From an uncultured Clostridia bacterium (lineage in GTDB: Bacteria > Bacillota > Clostridia > TANB77 > CAG-508): a DNA stretch of 38,066 nucleotides. The stretch lies in the NCBI GenBank assembly GCA_934133165.1, contig CAKPAW010000009.1:1-38066 (forward strand), read 5' to 3'. The stretch's first letter is position 1; every line of letters starts with the position of its first letter. The translations under genes were made by a program, and so were the position numbers. The notes beneath the pieces are model-generated. The model was given only the letters and a program-made list of their open reading frames with translations. It did no database searches and was not told where the DNA came from. Below are positions 31,888 to 38,066 of this stretch, piece after piece.

Positions 31888-33306
31888 ATGTCAAAACGGA
31901 TATATGTAGACTTATCAGATGAAAAATCTGGAGTAACTGGAACATGTCAGTTATTAGATATGTACTTTCCAGAAAAGACATGTGGAGCAGATGGATATAC
32001 ATCCAATATTGCTGGTATCGTTGATTGTGGTTCTTTTCAAGGTGAAGATGATGATGAATTATTAAATTCTTCTTTCAATTTTGATGTTACAAAACCTGAA
32101 TTTGGTATTTTAACTCATGGACACCTTGATAATTATGGAAGGTACCCTTTTGCAATTAAAAACGGTTTTCAGGCTCCTATATTCACAACATATGTTACAA
32201 AAACGTTTTTAAGAGAAGTCTTTTTAGCAGATTGTTTGAAAATTGAAAAACGTCATGCAAAAAAGAAAGGTATTGAACCAGCTTATACGGAATTGGAAAC
32301 GCAAAAGATGTGTGACTACATGGTTGGATGTGCATACCATAAAAAAGTAAAGTACAATGATAACATTTCAATTTACTTTTTCGATAATGGTCATGTTCCC
32401 GGTGCTGTTGTTACATTGATTCAGCTTACCTATCCAGGATACGAAGATGTAAATCTTGTTATATCAGGCGATTATAATGATCACAATACTTTTTTCAAAG
32501 TAAATCCATTACCTCAATGGGTGTATAACCTGCCAAATCTAACAATTATTATTGAATCCACTTATGGCAATACTAAAATCTCAGATTTATCACCAACTTG
32601 CTTTATAAAAAATGTTGTAAAAGCTTTAAAAGACAACAAAACTGTTATTGTCCCTGCTTTTTCATTTGTGCGGACACAGGAAGTTGACTACGCTTTAAAA
32701 GAAGCTCAGGATGTTGGTATTTTAGACACTAAATATCCTATTTACAATGATGGTAAAACAAGCATTGGATGTACCAAACTATTTTTAGAAGGAGTATTCA
32801 AAATGTATCCACATACAAAAGATTTTCTTCCTCAGAATCTTACCTTCGTAGAAGATAAAGAGTTAAGAAAATTTTTAAAACATGATAATACTCCTAAAAT
32901 TATAGTTGCATCTTCAGGAATGGGAAGTTATGGTCCATCGCAAAATTATATTGATAGGTTTTCTGTAAATCCTAATGCCTTAATTCATGCAACTGGTCAC
33001 TTAAGTCCAAATTCTAAATTAGGTATGCTTAGAGAATCCAATGATATTGAAGCTACATTTTGCGATACCGATGAATTTTCTGCACATGCCAAATTAGAGG
33101 CGTTAAAAGGGTTTATTAAACCATTTAATCATGAGAATGTAAAATCTATTGTTGTTACTCATGGTGAACCCAATGTAAAAGATGACTTTTCAAAAGATTT
33201 GGAGGAAACTTTTAGTATAAAGACTCATGTCTTATCTGCTAATGTAACTTTCAGAATTACTTCTGATGGAATTGTTCAAACTTTTGAAAGGAGAGACTGC
33301 ATATGA
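31888..33306 (+). CDS. Metallo-beta-lactamase/beta-CASP nuclease homologue
   Basis: The 472-residue protein follows the CPSF73-like RNA-processing branch. Motif 1 is VDCGSFQG (D46). Motif 2 is THGHLDN (H77, H79, D81), with Asn82 where the family has His. Motif 3 is NGHVPGA (H169) and motif 4 SGDY (D195). Beta-CASP motif A is IIESTYG (E223). ASSGMGSYGPSQNYIDRF and ATGHLSPNSKLGML follow. Motif B is DEFSAHA (H400) and motif C VVTHGEP (H425). All but one metal ligand are present. The expected activity is endo- or 5' exonuclease cleavage of RNA, possibly altered by the His-to-Asn change. An AGAAAGGATGA site precedes the start. The stop overlaps the next gene's ATG by four bases, so the pair is coupled. 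Confidence 0.87.
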   Translation: MSKRIYVDLSDEKSGVTGTCQLLDMYFPEKTCGADGYTSNIAGIVDCGSFQGEDDDELLNSSFNFDVTKPEFGILTHGHLDNYGRYPFAIKNGFQAPIFTTYVTKTFLREVFLADCLKIEKRHAKKKGIEPAYTELETQKMCDYMVGCAYHKKVKYNDNISIYFFDNGHVPGAVVTLIQLTYPGYEDVNLVISGDYNDHNTFFKVNPLPQWVYNLPNLTIIIESTYGNTKISDLSPTCFIKNVVKALKDNKTVIVPAFSFVRTQEVDYALKEAQDVGILDTKYPIYNDGKTSIGCTKLFLEGVFKMYPHTKDFLPQNLTFVEDKELRKFLKHDNTPKIIVASSGMGSYGPSQNYIDRFSVNPNALIHATGHLSPNSKLGMLRESNDIEATFCDTDEFSAHAKLEALKGFIKPFNHENVKSIVVTHGEPNVKDDFSKDLEETFSIKTHVLSANVTFRITSDGIVQTFERRDCI

Positions 33307-33554
33307 CACACATGACGATTCGTTCCAAGACATCTCTTTACAACCAGCAGGGTATAAAAACATTAGTTAATACCTGTACAAAAACTCCGTTTAAGATTAA
33401 GCAGAAAGGAAAACATTGCTTTTATATCACTTTTGATAAACATATTTCTCCCTCTACTGCAAGTAGAATAGCATCCAAATTAGGTTTAGAAGTATCTTAC
33501 AGAAGTGATGTGCGTTGCATTTTGTCTGATAATTTTGATGCACTTGTATACTAA
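33303..33554 (+). CDS. Unknown 83-aa protein coupled to the beta-CASP protein
   Basis: The ATG lies inside the ATATGA at the end of the nuclease gene (four-base overlap) and GAAAGGAGAG lies about 10 nt upstream, so translation is coupled. The small basic protein (SKTSLYNQQGIKTLVNTCTK; TPFKIKQKGKHCFYITFDKH; ISPSTASRIASKLGLEVSYR) has an alternating beta/alpha look. It could be a nucleic-acid-binding or accessory subunit of the nuclease (inference). No family is recognised. Confidence 0.75.
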   Translation: MTHMTIRSKTSLYNQQGIKTLVNTCTKTPFKIKQKGKHCFYITFDKHISPSTASRIASKLGLEVSYRSDVRCILSDNFDALVY

Positions 33555-33578
33555 AAATCAAATATTTATATCTCATAA

Positions 33579-33613
33579 AAATCGCTAGACTAAATTGTCT
33601 AGCGATTTTCCCT
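33579..33613. terminator. Terminator between the 83-aa gene and the DUF1540 gene
   Basis: AAAATCGCTAGAC pairs with GTCTAGCGATTTT around TAAATT and is followed by CCCTTTTA. It can serve both converging units. Confidence 0.9.
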
Positions 33614-33614
33614 T

Positions 33615-33776
33615 TTACTTATTTTTATAGCTACTACACATAGATTCATCTGGTTGTTTTGTATCGCAATTTTCTACCGGTGTAACTACTATTTGTTTTA
33701 ATGAACATTCTTGTCGTCCTTCTTCATTATATTTACAGCTTGTTACTGTACAATTAATTTTTTGATCTCTTTCCAT
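33615..33776 (-). CDS. DUF1540-domain small cysteine-rich protein
   Basis: A 53-residue frame reads MERDQKINCTVTSCKYNEEG, then RQECSLKQIVVTP and DESMCSSYKNK. The four spaced cysteines (INCTVTSCKYN, QECSLKQI, SMCSSY) are the DUF1540 pattern, a small probably zinc-binding domain common in Clostridia and Bacilli, with no established function. AAAGGAAAA precedes the ATG. It sits between the nuclease pair and the ParB/IbrA set on the minus strand. Confidence 0.85.
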   Translation of the reverse strand: MERDQKINCTVTSCKYNEEGRQECSLKQIVVTPVENCDTKQPDESMCSSYKNK

Positions 33777-33830
33777 ACTAACTTTTCCTTTCTTTTTTAT
33801 ATATAATTAGTATGTTCAAAAATAAAAAAA

Positions 33831-34358
33831 TTATATTCTTTCTTTACGAATTTTTTCATCAAATTCTTCCCAAGATTTGCTAAAAACATGATTGGCAAAC
33901 ATTTCTTTTAGACCTGTTATTTGTTTTAATCTTATAATTTCATCAAGTTCCATTCCTAAATGTTTTGAAATTTGTTTTTCTGTCCATCCCATGTCTGTTA
34001 ATTGTAATACAATGTGTGACATATCTATAATTTGATGTGTTCCTCTTGCTCTGTTATGTCTTATTGTACTTGCCATACGATTTTCCAAATCTTTATCTAT
34101 TGTAACAATTGGAATTTGTTTTAAATTAAAATATTCCTTTGCACAGCGATAGCGGTGGAATCCATCTATAACTATATATTTATCATTTTCTTTATCATAA
34201 TAAGTTACTATTGGTTGTGTGTATCCATCTTCTTCTATTGAATGTTTTAGTAACTCCATTTCTGGTGGTGCAACTTTATTTGGGTTATAATCATTTGCTA
34301 TGACTTTATCTATATCTACCATTTTTACGTTAAGTACTGGAAATGTTATTTCGCTCAT
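33831..34358 (-). CDS. ParB-like nuclease-domain protein, IbrB type
   Basis: The 175-residue protein has a ParB N-terminal domain: VKMVDIDKVIANDYNPNKVA, the turn GYTQPIVTYYDK, and VIDGFHRYRCAKEY (64-76), the counterpart of the ParB GERRYRA CTP-binding motif. LENRMASTIRHNRARGTHQI and a helix-turn-helix (WTEKQISKHLGMELDEIIRL) follow. This pattern is that of IbrB, which works with the PP-loop protein IbrA as a co-activator of prophage genes in E. coli. The IbrA homologue is encoded two genes upstream, supporting the pair. AAGGA precedes the start. Confidence 0.85.
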   Translation of the reverse strand: MSEITFPVLNVKMVDIDKVIANDYNPNKVAPPEMELLKHSIEEDGYTQPIVTYYDKENDKYIVIDGFHRYRCAKEYFNLKQIPIVTIDKDLENRMASTIRHNRARGTHQIIDMSHIVLQLTDMGWTEKQISKHLGMELDEIIRLKQITGLKEMFANHVFSKSWEEFDEKIRKERI

Positions 34359-34382
34359 TTTGTCTTATCCTTCTTTCTATTT

Positions 34383-34742
34383 TTAGTCGTAAATAATCAC
34401 AAAATTTTTCATAGAATCTGTTTTATTTATTTTAAATCCTGCCTTTTCATATAGTTTTGCATATATATTTGGAACTACACTTTCTTTTATTTTTCTGTCT
34501 TTTTTTATTTCTTTTAAAATTTCTTCTAAATAAGCATCTCTTATTGTATATACATTTTTTATTACTCCATTTAATATAGATACACATGCAACAACTCTTT
34601 CATCTTCTACATATGTATACCATTCTTTATCATTATCATCATATATTCTATCATTTATTTGTCTTTGGACAATTCTAGAACCAAATATTTTTCCCATGTA
34701 TCCATAAAATCCTTCTAGTTTATTGTTCATTTTTACTACCAT
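34383..34742 (-). CDS. Small GNAT-like protein between the IbrA and IbrB homologues
   Basis: About 119 residues with features of a short GNAT fold: EWYTYVEDERVVACVSILNG (strands 2-4), YLEEILKEIKKDRKIKESVV where the acetyl-CoA helix would be, and NIYAKLYEKAGFKINKTDSM followed by NFVIIY at the end. The usual Q/RxxGxG/A loop is not evident, so catalytic ability is doubtful. The ATG at 34742 is favoured over 34748 because GGAAG lies 8 nt from it but almost touches the earlier one. The order helicase - IbrA - GNAT - IbrB is tight, with gaps under about 90 bases. Confidence 0.65.
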   Translation of the reverse strand: MVVKMNNKLEGFYGYMGKIFGSRIVQRQINDRIYDDNDKEWYTYVEDERVVACVSILNGVIKNVYTIRDAYLEEILKEIKKDRKIKESVVPNIYAKLYEKAGFKINKTDSMKNFVIIYD

Positions 34743-34763
34743 TTTCATTACTTCCTTTTTTTA

Positions 34764-36053
34764 TTATTTGCATTCATTTTCTATTATATTTAACAATACT
34801 TTATCATCTGTTTTCGTTGTTTTGTTTAATAAGTTGTCCCATTTATGAATTAATCTTTTAAGTTCTTCATCGTCTGTTTTTGTTTGTGCAAAAGATAATC
34901 TTCTTAAATAAAAATCATTTTTTTCTATTGCTCTTGCTATTCTTCTCCATGAAATTACCTTTTTTTGATTTTCAAGCTTATTTTGTGCTGTTTCTGGAAT
35001 ATTTTCCACTTCTATATTGTATTTGTTCTTATACCATATCATAAATTTCTTAATTTTTCTATAGTAATGTATCATTAAATCTTTATTATATATTCCTATA
35101 CTTTCTAATAAAAATATTGTATATTCTTGCCAACTCATAAAATCTGGTTTAGAAGACTTTATATTTCCTAATGCTGTAGTTTTGCAATATATATTTCCAA
35201 AATTAACGCCATTTACACGATTTAGTACTTTTCCCCATGTTTCATATTCTAATGCTTTAAATTGATTTAAACCATTTCTTTGGTCATCTCCATATGGCTG
35301 ACAGAGTCTTTGTTCAAAGATACTTAAACCATTTTTGTACATTAATTCATATATGTAATTAAATTTTAAATCTAATTTACTTACTGCACCCCAAATATCG
35401 TCAACCTTCCAATCATATATAGGGTAAAAATTGTATACATCTATATGTCTTTCTCCCATTTTTAATTTTGTTGTCCAATTATATCCTTTATATGTTATTT
35501 TTCTTTCTTGAAAAGCTATTGTCCTAAAACGATTTATACTTTCGTCTGTTCGAATTCCTATACCACAAGCAACCTTTTCACCATATTTTTGTTGATACCA
35601 ATTTGCAAATTGAATAATAAACTCTTCAAATTCTTCGCCTTTTTTAAACCAATCAAAAGGACAATTTTTTATATTTATTGCATCTTTTGGCATTTCTCTA
35701 ACCCATAATTCTTTGCTTTCTTCTTCCCAACAAATCCATTTAGGTTGCAATACAGATACTGCGTTTCTAAGTGCCATTGGAAGTGCTATATGGTAAAAAT
35801 CTCTAATTTGAGACAATGTTTTTAGCTCTTCTATATGTTCTATGGTATGTTTATATTGTGCTTCTAAATCTATAAAAAGTACATCAAATTTTTTATTATG
35901 TTTTTTTGCAACCATGTTTGCTAATTGAACCATTACTGAACTATCCTTACCACCGCTTACGCTAAAATATATATTATCAAATTCAGTAAATATAATTTCT
36001 AGCCTTTCCATTGTTGCTTCTAATACATCTTTTTCTAAATATTTTTTTGCCAT
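34764..36053 (-). CDS. PAPS-reductase-family PP-loop protein with DUF3440 (IbrA type)
   Basis: The 429-residue protein has the PP-loop SVSGGKDSSVMVQLAN (33-41), which binds ATP in PAPS reductase-like enzymes. LFIDLEAQYKHTIEHIEEL, GIGIRTDESINRFR and VYNFYPIYDWKVDDIWGAV follow. QRLCQPYGDDQRNGLNQF and a C-terminal DUF3440-like region (about 300-380, MSWQEYTIFLLESIGIY) complete it. This arrangement is IbrA, a co-activator with IbrB of prophage immunoglobulin-binding genes. The biochemical reaction is not established. The cysteine-rich reductase tail of true PAPS reductases is absent. AAGGAAAC lies before the ATG. Confidence 0.87.
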   Translation of the reverse strand: MAKKYLEKDVLEATMERLEIIFTEFDNIYFSVSGGKDSSVMVQLANMVAKKHNKKFDVLFIDLEAQYKHTIEHIEELKTLSQIRDFYHIALPMALRNAVSVLQPKWICWEEESKELWVREMPKDAINIKNCPFDWFKKGEEFEEFIIQFANWYQQKYGEKVACGIGIRTDESINRFRTIAFQERKITYKGYNWTTKLKMGERHIDVYNFYPIYDWKVDDIWGAVSKLDLKFNYIYELMYKNGLSIFEQRLCQPYGDDQRNGLNQFKALEYETWGKVLNRVNGVNFGNIYCKTTALGNIKSSKPDFMSWQEYTIFLLESIGIYNKDLMIHYYRKIKKFMIWYKNKYNIEVENIPETAQNKLENQKKVISWRRIARAIEKNDFYLRRLSFAQTKTDDEELKRLIHKWDNLLNKTTKTDDKVLLNIIENECK

Positions 36054-36140
36054 TTTTATGTTTCCTTATTTTTTGTATAAAATTAATCTTTTTAACATTT
36101 ACATTATATATTAACATTAATTATAAATGTTTAATTTGAT

Positions 36141-37850
36141 TTATTTTTGTTTTAATTTCAAATACCCTAGCTCTTCCCATGAATTATAAGCTAAATTTAT
36201 TTTAAATAATAATTTTGGTTTTGCACCTGCTCTGTTCTTATCTACAACACACGCATAATAACGAATATCTGGGTTCTTTTCCTCTTTTATTTCTATATTA
36301 TTTGTGCTAACTTCTTCTAAAGAATATTCATAATCTTTTAAATTTTCTCTATTTATTTGTTTCATTAAGCAAAGAGTATCTAATACTTCTTTAACTGTTC
36401 TACTAACAGCTAAGTCGTTTACATCTAAATTTATTGGACTAGTTGTACTCTCTGCTAATTGTAAAGTAGAACAAATGAAAATATCAAAATTTTGAGCTAA
36501 ATTTGAAAGTATTGTAGCTGTTTTTTTCAATTCTTCTGCTATTCCTATGTTTGCTGTATCTGTTTTTAATGTATCATAGAAAATATATTCTATTTTTTCT
36601 TTATAGTAATAATTCATTATTACTTTTCTTAATTCATCATTTGTATGATCTGTAATATTTATAAAATATATAGAATTTTTCATTTCTTTATTTACCCAAT
36701 CAGTCGCCGCAATTGTTCTGTTATATTCGCTAGATACTTTTGAGAGTCTTTCGGAAAATTCTGCTTGAGTTTCTTTTTCTTCTTTTAATACAAACCCTTC
36801 TTCGTCCACTTTAACTTTTGTTTTTATGTCTGGTCTGAATTTAAATTCTAAAAGCTCGCCTTCTGTTTTTCTTATCATTTGTCCATGTTTCTTTTGTATT
36901 TCTGGATTATTTAAAATTGTAGTTATTAAACATAATCTCATTTTTTCTTCAGACATTTCATTTGAAATAATTAGTACTTTCTTTTTATGTACAAATGCTG
37001 TATATGCTGCTAAATTTATTGTAAATCTACTTTTACCAGAGTTTGAAGGCATTGCAAAAGCCATTGTTTCGCCTTTTCTTATTCCTTTAAATACTGAAGA
37101 CAAAATAGGAAATGGCATTTCCAAACCATTTGTTAAATTGTTGTCTCCTTTTTGTAAAAATGATGATAAATCTTGGTTTAGAATTGCTCTTTTAAATTTT
37201 CCTGTATCGCTTACTTGTCTTATAGCACTTTCTACTTCTTCTTCAGACATTTCATTATATAATTCATAGCTTGTAATATCTACGATTGCATTTTGAACAT
37301 CTTTAATAGGAACCTCTAAATAATTTTTTCTTAAAATGAATAGTTTCCTAAGTTCTGTATATATATGTTCCATGTTGTAATTAGTATCTGCCATTTTTTC
37401 TTTTAATTGTTTTTTTAGTTCATAAGATTGTTCTGTATCCTTTGCAAAATTGAAGCCTTTTTTTGCTACCTCTGGAGTATAATTTCCTCCCTCTGTGAAT
37501 AGAACCCCTTTATATAAATTTAGAATTGCTTCATCTTCAAAAAAACAATCTTCGTAAAGGAAATAATATTTTACTATTAATTTTGGATCATTTAACAAAA
37601 GTCCCATGTAAATATATTCTAATTCTGGATTGCTTAATCTTTTTGGATATATTCCTACCATTTCCTCTTGCTCTTTTTCTTCTTCTTTTTGATTATTCTC
37701 CATTTGTATTTCTTTTAACTTTTCAAGTGCTGTAATAAAGTCTCCATTTATTAAACATTCTTTTATTTCTTCTACTGTTCTTTCGTTTTCTTTTGTCACT
37801 GGTATTTTGTTTAATAACTCATAAATTTTTTTAATATTCTTTGTTTCCAT
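36141..37850 (-). CDS. DnaB-like replicative helicase of phage or island type
   Basis: The 569-residue protein has an N-terminal DnaB-like helical domain (LSNPELEYIYMGLLLNDPKL, then EDCFFEDEAILNLYKGVLF, about 72-118). A RecA-fold motor follows. GIRKGETMAFAMPSNSGKSR contains Walker A (about 267-275). VLIISNEMSEEKMRL and the Walker B strand IEYIFYDTLKTDT come next. STLQLAEST is the Q-loop and VVDKNRAGAKPKLLFKINL the arginine-finger motif. It is longer than typical DnaB (about 450) and diverged, fitting a phage or plasmid replication helicase. AAGGAGA lies 12 nt upstream of the ATG. It heads the minus-strand set leading to the IbrA/IbrB homologues. Confidence 0.8.
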   Translation of the reverse strand: METKNIKKIYELLNKIPVTKENERTVEEIKECLINGDFITALEKLKEIQMENNQKEEEKEQEEMVGIYPKRLSNPELEYIYMGLLLNDPKLIVKYYFLYEDCFFEDEAILNLYKGVLFTEGGNYTPEVAKKGFNFAKDTEQSYELKKQLKEKMADTNYNMEHIYTELRKLFILRKNYLEVPIKDVQNAIVDITSYELYNEMSEEEVESAIRQVSDTGKFKRAILNQDLSSFLQKGDNNLTNGLEMPFPILSSVFKGIRKGETMAFAMPSNSGKSRFTINLAAYTAFVHKKKVLIISNEMSEEKMRLCLITTILNNPEIQKKHGQMIRKTEGELLEFKFRPDIKTKVKVDEEGFVLKEEKETQAEFSERLSKVSSEYNRTIAATDWVNKEMKNSIYFINITDHTNDELRKVIMNYYYKEKIEYIFYDTLKTDTANIGIAEELKKTATILSNLAQNFDIFICSTLQLAESTTSPINLDVNDLAVSRTVKEVLDTLCLMKQINRENLKDYEYSLEEVSTNNIEIKEEKNPDIRYYACVVDKNRAGAKPKLLFKINLAYNSWEELGYLKLKQK

Positions 37851-37993
37851 ATATTAATAAAATCTCCTTTTTCATCTGTTTACATTTACTATTATTTTAT
37901 TTCTTTTAACAAAATTTGTAAAGTGTTTCCATGGTACTTTTTTAAAAAAAGAGCTTTTTTAGTCATTTTTTCTTTGTTATAATATAAAAAAAA

Positions 37994-38022
37994 AAAACTA
38001 CCCGTTCAACGGGTAGTTTTGA
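37994..38022 (-). terminator. Terminator for a gene entering from the right edge
   Basis: ACTACCCGTT pairs with AACGGGTAGT around a very short centre. On the minus strand it is followed by a T run of about 12, so it ends a transcript arriving from beyond the window. The rest of 37851-38066 has no gene. Confidence 0.85.
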
Positions 38023-38029
38023 TTTGCCC

Positions 38030-38066
38030 TCTAAGGGACTTGTTTCTTGCAGGGACTTAAGTCCCT
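38030..38066. repeat. GGGACTT repeats and 16-bp perfect palindrome at the window edge
   Basis: AAGGGACTTG is followed by AGGGACTTAAGTCCCT (38051-38066), a perfect 16-bp palindrome cut by the window end. In style it recalls the GGGAC-type repeats at 7562-7680 and 19377-19420. Confidence 0.55.

Noticed and set aside
34764..36053. DndC of DNA phosphorothioation
   Set aside because: No dndB/D/E-like partners are present, and the DUF3440-like tail with a ParB-like partner points to IbrA/IbrB.

Overview
The window is a very AT-rich (roughly 27-30% G+C by eye) chromosomal segment. It has strong AAGGAGG ribosome-binding sites, frequent TTG/GTG starts and compact hairpin terminators. SecA with a C-terminal SEC-C zinc tail, a YtvI-type permease, a DUF1540 peptide and class II aldolase fit a low-GC, probably spore-forming, anaerobic Firmicute of class Clostridia, most likely an uncultured gut lineage. 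The exact taxon cannot be read from the sequence.

Left part (1-13.6 kb). A truncated integrase lies at the edge, followed by housekeeping genes on the minus strand: secA, ytvI-like, a CBS-pair protein, murD, a cytidylate-kinase-like enzyme and uvrA. Between them are small unknown proteins and a toxin-antitoxin remnant whose toxin has no standard start codon. The strongest non-coding signal is at 6538-6653: a complete tRNA body (acceptor, D and T arms, Levitt pair) whose anticodon loop is replaced by 48 nt forming a long extra helix. It has its own sigma-A promoter and downstream hairpins.

Middle part (13.8-28.3 kb). Two small plus-strand genes with near-identical promoters come first; one carries a one-base frameshift. 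The converging serine acetyltransferase gene also carries a one-base frameshift. Then come uvrB, a decayed rhuM gene, a block of 10-bp-phased repeats, a lipid kinase and a five-gene envelope-sugar operon (GT-C-like membrane protein, sugar aminotransferase, ATP-grasp ligase, paired SMR-type subunits). After these are a GNAT enzyme, an HD hydrolase, a polyprenyl-phosphate glycosyltransferase, two proteins with an N-terminal signal and a C-terminal membrane anchor, and smpB.

Right part (28.3-38.1 kb). Class II aldolase is followed by an unusual accessory block. A minus-strand protein joins a ClpA/B-type first AAA+ module, with Walker B glutamate and arginine-finger positions lost, to an intact FtsH-type M41 zinc-peptidase domain. 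Divergent to it, across a 28-bp dyad, is a beta-CASP metallo-beta-lactamase nuclease homologue overlapping an 83-aa partner. The window ends in a phage- or island-like set: ParB-like IbrB, a small GNAT-like protein, an IbrA-type PP-loop ATPase and a DnaB-like helicase, bounded by a terminator and a perfect 16-bp palindrome.

All functions are homology calls made by eye from motifs. No database search or folding program was run.
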